Shown: in pieces, positions 51,358 through 62,316 of the stretch | Position numbering within the stretch: position 1 is the first letter of the stretch | Layout: each line of letters starts with the position of its first letter | Made by a program: the position numbers and the translations under genes | Source of the DNA: Glossina fuscipes | Taxonomy: Eukaryota > Arthropoda > Insecta > Diptera > Glossinidae | Direction of reading: 5' to 3' | Length of the DNA: 64,000 bases | Assembly (NCBI RefSeq): GCF_014805625.2 | Contig: NW_023998433.1 | Location: 2,404,169 to 2,468,168 of the forward strand | The notes under the pieces: generated by a model | What the model saw: only the letters and a program-made list of their open reading frames with translations | The model's database searches: none | Told to the model about the DNA's origin: nothing

Positions 51358-51383
51358 AACATATATATATATATATATATATA
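51237..51383 (+). repeat. long (AT)n / ATACAT block
   Basis: Pure AT runs alternate with ATACAT-type repeats over about 150 bp. The Ile-Tyr repeat ORFs on both strands are artefacts of this block. Confidence 0.95.
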
Positions 51384-52505
51384 AACATATAATCACATAC
51401 AGTTATATTTTAACCTATATTCATTAAGCCATGATGTATGTTTGAATATTACATTATATGGATTTATAATTCCCTATGTGTTGGCAATGATGGTGACAGT
51501 GGTAGTCCTGATACAGAATAATTCGTTCTTTCGTTCGTTCGCTCATTTCATACACAATCATTCATGCAATCAGTCATTCATTCATTTATTCATTCTATCT
51601 TTCGTATACTTATGCACATATGGGGCAAACATGCTTAAACCAACATATGAATACTTATATATATATGCTAAACCTACCAATTTTTATTTTCATATTTGTT
51701 TTTTTTTTTTTTATTTCACTCTTTATTTCTTTTTTTTTTAAGAAATATTCACAAAAAATACAGTGACATTTCCAATATTTGTAGTTGCATGTCTCATGAG
51801 CATATATTTACGTGGCCTTAATGTCTCCCTGCCATATGCCAGCGAACGAGAAAGAAAGAAATAACACATGTATACGTAACGGATTGAGTGACATAATCAC
51901 TGCATCGCATCATGGATGCATATATTATTTTTTTTTATTTCCAAAACGAACAGTTATTAATCTTGAAAGCTTAATTCATTTTATTTGTTTTAATTGAAAA
52001 CAAACATTTACTCATTTATAAGAAACAAATACTGTCAGTCCGTTGCTAAGTACTATATCCCTTATATAGAGAAAAAAGTTCAATTTTTGCGTTCCTTGAA
52101 AACTTTTGGATCATTATTTTAATTATATCTATATATATATCATATCTATATATATATATATATATATATTTGTATCATTTGTTGTTTTTCACGTACTATT
52201 GAGAGAACTATTGAGTTTTATTTGATGCCACAATATGTATGCACCTTAGGACGTATGCGCAACTCGAATGATTATATTGCATTGTAGCAATATTTCGAAA
52301 TTTTAAATCCCTCATTGTCATCTTCATTTTAATGTATTTATTTGTCCATCGACACTTGAATTTGAATTGTGATGTAAAGTTTTTAAAATTTTGATATTGT
52401 TTTCGCGAAGAAAGACTGCGCCAAGTTAATTCCACTCTTCATATTGACGACATTTTGGGATTAGGATTTTTTTTTTTGCAAATCAGGCAAATGTTCTCTA
52501 AATAT

Positions 52506-52800
52506 TAGCTTGGGGAAAAAGAAATCCATTATTTTTTCGGTAGATGGCTGCACTGATAGATTTCTCATAACGTACCGATCAAACAATTTCAGATTTATGC
52601 TCGTTGGAAAGGTGACATTTCGCAGTAAAAAAAAATCTTTTGCTGTTTTTTGTTTGGTGCATTCAGTTGTGAGTTACACCGTGTTAAAAATGGAAGTGAA
52701 CAAAGAGAAAATTCGGTACATTTTACAGTTTTTCTTTGACAAAGGCGAAAATGCAAGCCAGACGAATCGCCCGTACGCCTTGAACGTACCGCCTACTATG
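52506..52800 (+). mobile_element. mariner 5' end (family 4), truncated
   Basis: It begins TTAGCTTGGGGAAAAAGAAA, which resembles a mariner terminal inverted repeat. A short leader follows, with an ATG at 52690 starting MEVNKEKIRYILQFFFDKGENASQ, the usual start of a mariner transposase of the type that begins with an ILLF/YF.KG.NA box. Similarity ends at about 52790; the ORF continues without resemblance to a transposase. No matching right-hand terminal repeat was seen before the family 1 copy at 53090. Confidence 0.6.
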
Positions 52801-53089
52801 ATCACAAACCGAAATAATTTGAGCAAAACAAGCCTATATACAAGTTATAAATGGCTTTTCAAACAAGTTATATACATTTATTTCTTATCAATGCTAATTG
52901 ATTTTAACCCAACATTCAAGCTTGTGGCACGGCCAGCGTATAAATTGAATTACAAAATTGAAAATTCATTAAGCTGAACCTCTTAAATGAATCTCTGCTT
53001 TTTGTTTTGGTTATTTTTATATGTTTCACTACCAGCGTTTGATTTATAATTTCAATATAATTGCTTGCATTTATTTTGGCCATTTTTTT

Positions 53090-53938
53090 ACTTGAAAAAG
53101 GCATTTTTTGGGAAAAATCCGTACAATACATATTAATGAAGTATTCCATCATTTTCCACAACTTTTTCCCATTTTTCTAGCAACAGGCAAGATTAGTTTG
53201 GGAGCGATCGAGTCACCGATTCATTTTCGCACGCCTTCAGCATCTCAAAACGGCGTGTCAGCCAAGGCATCGATCTGAACGGGCGGTAATCAGAAGGCGC
53301 TATGTCCCGTGAGTACACGGGCGGCGGAAGAAGTTCTTATTAAAGCTGCAACGGTGTATTTTTGACAACTCTTGGAACGTGAAATGAAATTTTCAGTCAA
53401 TTCATACGATGTCCATTTTCTCTCCTTTGGATTGTTCCTATTGGATGAAACGTTTAGAAATGGTTGATTAAAAAACTGCTAAAATGTTCGTAAGTTCCTT
53501 GAGCGTTTGAGCTGGTTTTTCATCCAATAAGTCTTGCAATTCATTGCCTTCGAATTTCATGATTGTTCAGGCCGTTCTTTGTCGTTGACATTAAAACAAC
53601 CGACTTTTAAGTCGTTGTAACCAAAATCGACAATGGGGATATAATGGAATAACATCACCATAAGCTTCTAAAAGTGTTCAATGGGCTTCGGCATCAGGTT
53701 TCTCCAAATCAAACAATAAAAGTAATTAGTGTTGAAAATGTAACTATAAGCGTTCCATGATTAGCGTCTGCATTCACTGAATAACTCGAATAACTCGATA
53801 GTACTGAACGGAAAACTGTCATTTTATTGTAAAGAAAGGTCAAAATCGTCGAATTTAACCGTTATGTACATGGATACTTCAGATTACTTTACCACTTCCA
53901 CCAATATCTCGCTGGTCAATAGCTTTGCAAGCGACTAA
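53090..53938 (-). mobile_element. mariner family 1, copy C
   Basis: On the - strand it starts ATTAGTCGCTTGCAAAGC and has the same 5' UTR as copy A. CGCTAATCATGGAACGC, FNVNDKERP and a decayed LKELTNILA segment follow, then a jump to VYSRDIAPSDYRPFRSM (the third catalytic Asp region), SLPN and the common 3' UTR CCCAAAAAATGCCTTTTTC. The central transposase, including the first two catalytic Asp motifs, is deleted. Copies B and C share the stretch GGGAAAAAGTTGT..AAATGATGG near the 3' end, which ties the family together. Confidence 0.75.
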
Positions 53939-55245
53939 TATTTTGTTTAAAATTTACATATGCCTGCTAATCTTCCGAACTTATATCGTCGTCTTATTAC
54001 ATTATATGTTCAAAATCAATTAATTTAAATTATATCTGAATATAGCTTAAATTGAAAACTGGAGCAAAACCCTCTTGACTATAATTTCAGTATGAAAACA
54101 GAAAAAGTAAATTACTCTTTACATAATATTAATTGCAGTTGTGAAATAGTTTTCAACTTGACTAAGATTTTAACTTCATTTTATTTTTTTGTTTATTTTT
54201 TTTAAATACTACGAAAATCCTTTATACCTATAATATAGAACCGGTATGCTATGCACATGACGCACTGGTATTAAGCGCCCATATATACGAAAGGCATGGG
54301 ACGGCAATAATTGAAATGTTTGCAACATTTTTTGCTTTCCGCTTTTTTGCTTTATTTTTGCGCATTTTTGCTCAATAAGCCAATCAATTTTCATAAATCT
54401 TTTTTGTATATCAAATATTTTTCCCAATTTTTTTTTTTTTTTTTTCAACTGTGTTTACACAAAATCAAAAAGAATTTCCCACAAATTCAAAACACAAACA
54501 CTCATATGGTTGAGGGTAGGTGCATGTACATGTACATCATGTACATCTGTTCGTAAACGTGTATGTGTGCATATCGGCGTGGATGTGTTTATATGTATAA
54601 GTATAAAACTCTTTTATGTATTTAGGTTAAGTCGATTTAGTTTTATTATTGATTTAATTTGAAGCCAGCTTGTAAAAAACCAATTGAAAAAATTAAATGA
54701 GTCTTCAGGCGAATCTCAAGCACTCACCATCTGCGATAAGCACTAATAATTTGTTTGCCTTTGCCGTAATTGTGGGCATGTTGTCTCCTTTTTTTTACAA
54801 CAGATTAGAAGGTAGCTTTGTTAAAGACTTGAAATTTTTAAACTTTTTCGGCCGTTTATTTTGGAAGTTATTTCAGTCTACGCAGCGCTTGAGCTTGTCT
54901 TCTTACATGTACTCTGAAAAATAAAAAACAAATAGTACTAGATTTTACACCCTCCCGAGACTTTCAATTTATGGAAAATATTACAAAATAAGCAAGAGTT
55001 TAGAATTGTAAAATGTCATACATTCATGCCGTACAGTGGCATTTATAGTTAATTAAGACCTTGTTCCTTATTAAACTTAATCTATTATTTTAGCCTACCA
55101 CGTATGTAAACTTTATAAATGTTACAACCTGATTGGCAAAACTAATTTCCTTTTATGCTTTAGTGGTGATGGTTGTATAAAAACCAAGAACATTGTAAAT
55201 AAATAAAAATTGTAAAAAAAAATTTGAAAAAAAAATCTACTACAA

Positions 55246-55248
<3 letters not shown>

Positions 55249-55278
<30 letters not shown>
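55249..55278 (+). repeat. (AT)n microsatellite
   Basis: Uninterrupted AT run. Confidence 0.95.
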
Positions 55279-55280
<2 letters not shown>

Positions 55281-55503
55281 TATTGTATATATAATAATAT
55301 ATGTATATAGATAATAATATATTTATAAAAGCAAAGCAAACTTGATAACAAAAGTTGATGACGCCGAGCGAAAACTAAAAAAAGAAATAAAAAATAAATG
55401 GCGTAGGTTTACGCTTAAGGGAAATTGTTGCACAAATGAGGTTTTTTCCGTTCGCTCGTGGTATGGTGATTCTTGGTGCTACAAATTGCAATCGCGTTGT
55501 TAG

Positions 55504-55527
55504 CAGTGCGGCATGGTTGCCGCATTG
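55504..55527. other. short hairpin with TGCGGCA arms
   Basis: TGCGGCA-TGGT-TGCCGCA (55507-55524), extendable to 10 pairs with one G-T wobble (CAG...TTG). About 25 bp further on is GCTATAAAAC, a TATA-like box, but no gene is visible downstream. Confidence 0.45.
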
Positions 55528-56012
55528 ACTAAGAAAGTGCCAGCTATAAAACGTTCTGATGTTACAAAAAAACTTTTACTCGCAACTATTCTCACGCAAA
55601 CACACGCGATGAAAAGGCAGATTAAAGAAGAAAAAAAGAAGAGGGAAAATTGTCGTATACGTACAGCAGTATCACACTGCTAGCTATAAATATATTTTAA
55701 AAGTGATTATAAAGAAGCAGAGACTTGCGACTATTTTTTTTATCCGCACTGGATAAGTCTCTAACTAAATTAGTTTATATAAGGACTTGAAAGCTGCTTT
55801 GGATTTTTATTAATCATATATTTTGAGGCAACGTTCACTTTCTTTATCCAGGGAAGTATATCCTCTTTCTATTTATTGTAGTAAATTACAATCAAAAAAA
55901 AATGTTTACTAAATTAAATTAAAATATTAAGGTCTCTAAACCCTTGTCCAAGCATGCATGCAGATGTAGAAACAAATTCCGCAATGTTTATGCACCCAGC
56001 TTCCGCCATTCC

Positions 56013-56043
56013 TATATATGTATATATATATATATATATATAT
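56013..56043 (+). repeat. (TA)n microsatellite
   Basis: TA run with one TATG interruption. Confidence 0.95.
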
Positions 56044-56584
56044 TAGTGTAAGATTTGTAGACGATTATCGTTATCTCTCTGTTTTCATTCAATAATCTCA
56101 GTCCAATTTAGAAATTCAGAATAAAAGGGTTATGAATCCTTTAGAAAACGAAAAAAGTCAAAAACGCGGCGTTGTGGTTTTCTCATGACACCATCCACCG
56201 CCTTTTGGATTGCAGTAGCTTGATCCTCCCGGTTGCGATACCTGCGTCGTGCACTTTCAAAGGTGACATGACATATGGGACTTCCGCCATAAAAGTTGAC
56301 ATTGTTTCGATATGCGTACGCAGAATATATTGATATATTAAATCTATTGTATTCACGTAATAGACGACAGCGGCGAATGAAATTTTAAACGCAAAATATG
56401 TTTTATGTAAATTATTTCGGATACTAACAGTCGTTAAATGAGCGACAACTATGCCGGATATCAAAATCTGCTTTTACTTTGCTTAGAGTAATATTCCCAT
56501 TTCTTAACAGTACCTCGTTCTTAAAGTTCACGTATTTTTCCCCTTAATTTTCGTTAACACATAATGGGATTTTTTGTTTTTTAA

Positions 56585-56720
56585 GTTCATAAATCAATTT
56601 TTGTAGGTTTGCGGACAGACATGCTCATATCGATTTACAATTTAAACTAATAATGAACATTATACGCTTTAAAAAGTCGCTGAAGCTTATTTGTGGGTGT
56701 TACGAATGTTTTTGCGAAAT
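56585..56720 (+). repeat. GGACGGACAG-type dispersed motif, site 5
   Basis: GCGGACAGACATGCTCATAT, CGATTTACAATTTAAACT, then GAAGCTTATTTGTGGGTGTTACGAATG, an extension seen in similar fly repeats ('TTCTGGGTGTTACAAAC'). Confidence 0.5.
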
Positions 56721-57343
56721 GTACATATCGGACCTTGCCTCATGCCAATGCAACCTGTTTCGTAAAGTTCCGCCAAACTATCTGGCATTTAAGCAGAATT
56801 CATTTTGAATAATGGAAAAATGTAAAAAAAATATGAAAAACAATCTCTCATTACTTTTTTTGCCAGCCATTTTTATATGCAAAACTAAAGGAGACTTTTT
56901 CTATACATATTTTAATAAATGTTTTTTTTTTTTTTTTGTTTGGTTACATAACTAACAAATTGGCAAAACCACATGAAACATAACGAACGAAATGGTTGGC
57001 ATACCAACCAATTTACTAAGTATCAACATGCTTACGTGCATAAGTTGTTGTATTGCAAAAAATTTTGTAAGGCCATGCATGCATTTGGTTACCCATCTTC
57101 GTCTCTGTTCCGTCTCTTTTTCATTCCTACTTTTTGTGCGTGTATTAGCACTCAATATCAATGAAGCGAAAAATATTTACGATATCAAGCTTAAGACTTA
57201 CTGCTCGCATAAGAATATTACGTACTTAACGATATACAGCTAAAAATTTTCTTGTTTATGATGTTGACATAAATTTATTATAAAATATTTCAAATGAAAT
57301 CGTTGCAGCTAATACGTGTGCATAGAGACATCTACAAAAAAAA

Positions 57344-57346
57344 AAA

Positions 57347-57377
<31 letters not shown>

Positions 57378-57380
57378 ATG
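57344..57380 (+). repeat. (AAAT)n microsatellite
   Basis: About nine AAAT units following an A run. It resembles the tail of a + strand non-LTR element, but no element body is recognised upstream. Confidence 0.9.
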
Positions 57381-60300
57381 AAATAAAACAATAATAATTA
57401 TACAACAATCCTTATCATAATAAATATTAATTAGGAAGGTGTATGTGTTATACTTTAACGCAGACAAATAAATAATGCTTGGATAAAACAATTTAAGCCA
57501 TCAGTTAACTATACTACCTGTTCAATTGATTTAATGGCTTCTATGAGCTATTTAAGTTTTTCTTTTACTTTGAAAGTGTTTGAAAAACAATTTTTCGAAA
57601 TATTGACGTACCTTACAAATTTGCTTGTCAAGGTTAAGCAAGTAATTAAGCAAGTACATTGTAAACAATGCTACTCGAAGAAATCTATCCACAGATGACT
57701 AAACAAACGAATAGGGAAAGAATCGGTGTTCATTTTAGTAGGAGAAAGTTCCTTCTATCACTATACCGAAGTGATTTCATTTTATTATGATAAATCATAA
57801 TAGGCCACACGCTCCACCCCAGACTCTAATTGACTCCGTCGTAGACATTTAACTTCATGGACGATGTTAACGGTTCGTCTATTCTACTTTATAGCTATTT
57901 GGCTTTTGGATATCGTAACGCATGCACTTTTAAGCAGCATTGTCGTGAAATTTCCCGCAACTCGTTTCTTTTTTTACCCAGAATTGCATCCATTTAAACT
58001 ATGCCGTATATTCTTTAATGAGATAACTTACAAAGTTGCGTAGAAATCAATCGTTTTCTTTCTTAGAAAACGGACCCAATTAATATTTTACGGCGAAAAG
58101 TTGTATTACGCCGAGTATCGGACTGAAAACATCTTAATTTCTATCGTAAAAGTGATCCAAATTTTTTTATGGATATTTGGATGTTTGGCGATGTTAAGAA
58201 CGTTTGCGTAGCGGTTCCCTTATGACTGCATTAAAATATCGTCGACTTTTTTGTAGACTATGATTTATCACCCACCGCCAAAACTCCCGAAACGAACGAA
58301 GCTGAACTATATTGTTCGCTTTTGATGGTGTACGCTTCCCTTAAACAGCATACACGGCAATTGTCCTCGAAATAAAATTGTAATATAAAATGAGTTATTT
58401 TTCGAATTCGTGATAACCTACAAGTTAATATAAAGAGTTAAAAGTCATTTACATTAAATGAGTACCGATTTGATTTGCTATGAGTCACACATCCTAGATA
58501 CTTCACAGAAAAAACGCGATAACTTCTTGAAGTAATTGAAATAATTGAGACATCTCCAATCGATACGTTTAAAATCGCATACTTAAGATAATTTGAATTA
58601 AAAACGAATGTTGTATTCGCGACTGTGGGTAATAGAACCATAAAGAAGTTACATATACTCTTATATAGGGCGATATATTAAGTTGATTAAGCAAAGTTTG
58701 CTCCTTCATCTGTCTAGTTTGCATGTTTGTATGTTTCCTTGGTTATTAAATTAAAAGTTGAAACCTTGCTCTTAACTTATTATCACAGCTTGCACCTGAA
58801 AATGTGTTGAGCGCCAAGATACCTCTGGATAGGGCAAAAATAAAACTTTATTTCCATAACTTTTAAATCATAATAGCTATCGATTTGAACTTTTTCCCTC
58901 TTTGTTGATTTTATTCACTATTATTGCAATATTCAATAAATTTTTATTTATTTGTCACATCCGAAAATAAAGCTAACATCAAACGATAATCAAAGTTCTA
59001 ACTTATTGTTGTTTGCTGAATAACATTTTTTTGTTTTATTTTAACTAATGTTGTAGGATAAAACCAATTAAAAATTTCTGCTATTATTTCAATAAAATCA
59101 GCAAAAACAAATATAATTAAATGTACGAAAAATCATATAACGAAACAATGGTTTATTTGCATATGACACCATAAACACACTATAACAAAAGCATACGCAT
59201 AAACATATACACAAACATTTAGCCATATATGCGGATATGCATATATAAGCATGCGTTGGATATGTGACGATTTTTAAATATAATAATTTAAAATACAAAT
59301 CCATGGTTATGATTGGTTTTTGTCGTTATTGCTATTATTACTGCTGTTCCCGTTGTCGCTGTCGTTGTTTATTTATTGATATTTCAGCCATAATATACAC
59401 ATACAGTAAGTTTATGCAGAACAAAAAAAAAAAAAGGAAGAGATACTACGTATGGGTTTAAAGCGAACACTTTAGTACTCATCATCTGCGATCGCAATGC
59501 TCGCCTTTTTGACAAAAATTCATACACGTGACCCATGCAACGCTTACACGTGTCCCTACTTTTGCTGACTTGCTATGAGATTGTTTTCAAGTATGTCTAC
59601 AAATATAAATGTTCATAAATGAACGCATTAATATTTTAGTTTGGATAGAATCTTTTAACAACGATCACTAACTTAAATTGCAATGATGTACGACGTATAC
59701 GATGGTCGTAAGGTGGAGCAGAAACGCAACAAAACCTGCTGCATGTGTTATATGAAATTTCAAATTATATTTTTATGCCAAATAACACAACTCCATAAGC
59801 ACTTGAATAAATTTATACATTCACTTAAGGTGCCGAACATAACATATATGCGGAATTCTCTCCAAATTAAACTTTCTTAATTGTTCCTGATTCTAGAAGA
59901 ACTTAGTTTGGAGAGAGGAAAAAAAAAACAACATTCATATTTTGAAAGAAGTTTCTAGATTAATATTCACTTCTAAAACAAACGCAGAGGAACGGATCGA
60001 AAGGCGATCCTCTCACAAAAAAGACTAGAGAAAGACCCATCTCTTATTATACATATCGATTTAATCTTGTTTATTTGTCTTCTTCTTGTTCTTGTGTTCC
60101 ACCTAAAGGCCGTAGTCTTGAGACATAATCCCGACGTGTTTGTGCCCATGAACGAACTCTATGAAAAATAGTTGAGATTGGATAACTTTTTCGAACGCTT
60201 CCCACAATGCCTTGCTTTGAAAAGACGTTGTATGAATAACTCTAGGCAGGCTATAAGGTTTTTACTTGTTCATATTATACAATTCAAAGACGCTGTAAAT

Positions 60301-61107
60301 ATTTTAAGATAATCAATTTGTCAATGTCGAACTTAAGTCCGTTCTCTGTGAACCTTTAAAGCCGAGAAGAGTAGACGACGCTTTAGTTCACTCGATATAA
60401 ATAGTAATAATAATAATTGAATATACCGCACATGTTTGGATCTGGTGAGAGAGAAAAAGCCATTGCTAACCTTATAGGTCATAAGTTTTCTTTGGAAGAG
60501 TTCGTGAGTATTTTATGTATTAGTTATAAGACGCCTCCGAGATTCTCTGCATGGGCTCTTTCTATTACCTGGAGTGGTACAAATTCATTTTCCTCTTTAG
60601 TACGCAGCCTAGTAGGCCGGTGAGAAAATTTTTCTCCTTTACTTTACGACTGAATTCTTCAAAGCAAATTACGTGTTTATGACCTTTACGTGGATGTACC
60701 TATTTGCACAGAAATGTTGTCTTCAATTCGCAATCAGTTTCTCCAAATATTTAAAGTAATCTTAAGTTTTATAGATTTCCAAGCGGGGTTACACCTAATG
60801 ATATATCATATTCGATATTGCAGCGATAAATATGGATCAACTGAAGACTTTATGCCACAGTCAGTATATATCGGTTCGTTGAGCTGTAAGGGGCATAGTT
60901 TTTTAAACAATGAAAATACCGAACTAACTGCGATTAAAATGTTGTTAATAGTCGCCTATTGTAATTGGAAACATATGGTCATCATTCTTGGACAGTATGC
61001 AATTCCGCCATTTTAAGAGTATCAATTTTGACATGGAGAACGAGCTGTGTGTAGGGCACTGCACCAATATGTGAAGAAATTACTCTTTGAAGAGTCATGT
61101 CTAACGC

Positions 61108-61129
61108 AAAAAAAAAAAAAAAAAAAAAA
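61108..61129 (+). repeat. poly-A run of 22
   Basis: Homopolymer; no associated element recognised. Confidence 0.95.
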
Positions 61130-62266
61130 CGCCTCAGAGAATCAATGTGATGGAAACGACTAATGTTTTTTAGTTGTTATAGCAAAACGGCGTTAATTTA
61201 GAAGTCAAGGAATGTTGATGCAAGTAAATCGAATATTTAAATAAATACGGCGACGTTATTGTATTATTATATGCTACTTCAACCGCGATGTTCATCAAAT
61301 ATTTTGTTTTTGTTTACTACTTGCTTATGTTCACGATACATAGCCTGGCTTAGCAAAGTTTACATTTTCATGATGACAGCTTTATAAAACAAATTATTGT
61401 CCAACTGTCCAATTAATTAGGAAAAGTCGTACCTAACGACCTATAATGTCTTGAACAAGATATCTTAAATTTTATCTTGTTTTGGTAAAGAAAAATTCAT
61501 CAATACTCCATCACAGAGCCAATAGTTAACTTATTATGACCGGAGTTTTGCTGAAAATTGATATTGATTTTTGAAATGAATTTGCAGGTGTTGCCAATTG
61601 CAGTACTTCACGGCAGAATTCATGCACATTTTATTCGCGCCTGTACATACATGATTAGCAAAATTGCAAAGATAAACTTGACTTTATAATTATTGTTGTA
61701 TTGTGGAGAAATTAACAGGATATTGAGATACTTATATATAAATATATGTATATTTAGTCTATTGTTTAAATGTATATATATGCACATAAATTGAGACATA
61801 TAACGATAACTGAAAATTGTATACAAATGCAAAAATTCACAAGTCAACTTGCGCGCACATTCAAGCACATATATACATGTTCACTCATATAAGCATTTGT
61901 TTGCTAAACTGCATTCACATATAAACATGTTTAGTTCATATTCCGCCATAACTACTCTTCTCGTTCATATTATTATTATTATTATTGTTTTTGTTACACT
62001 CTAAGTAAAAAAACAAATTTGTTAAAAATTACAAAAAATGATTTTTAAAATATGATTTTCATTTTTACTTTCGTGTTCACAAAGAGTCATTAAAATATTA
62101 ATTTTTCTCTGAACAAATAAATAGAAGAGAAGAAAAAAAGTAGAAGCAATTTTTTCAAATTTTTTTTCTATTTATTTTAGAAAAATGAAGAGTTTCAAAT
62201 GAAATTAAAAATAAATGAAATATTTATGAATAATTTTTATACGTTTACGTTTTCCTATTTCTCCCC

Positions 62267-62269
<3 letters not shown>

Positions 62270-62311
<42 letters not shown>

Positions 62312-62316
62312 TATAT
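62270..62316 (+). repeat. (TA)n microsatellite
   Basis: A long TA run with one AAAT interruption. Confidence 0.95.

Larger units (their letters stand above)
47651..52505. other. non-coding except the SINE copy and microsatellites
   Basis: The 48851-49120 open frame is G+C-richer than its surroundings but matches no family and lacks clear splice sites. The rest is AT-rich simple sequence. Confidence 0.6.

Noticed and set aside
51089..51396. ORFs with Ile-Tyr repeats on both strands
   Set aside because: Translation of AT microsatellites.
52510..52977. 155-codon + strand ORF
   Set aside because: Only the stretch from about 52690 to 52790 resembles a mariner transposase; the rest is upstream leader and unrelated read-through.
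58787..58866. Possible CUB continuation exon after TTATCACAG
   Set aside because: The open frame (LAPENVLSAKIPLDRAK) shows no CUB strands or cysteine, and no donor is evident.
60417..60623. 68-codon ORF and its antisense
   Set aside because: No recognisable family on either strand; the splice-like CAG/GTAATA on the - strand is isolated.
61579..61640. Possible exon after TTTGCAG
   Set aside because: The translation VLPIAVLHGRIHAH does not fit the missing CUB segment.
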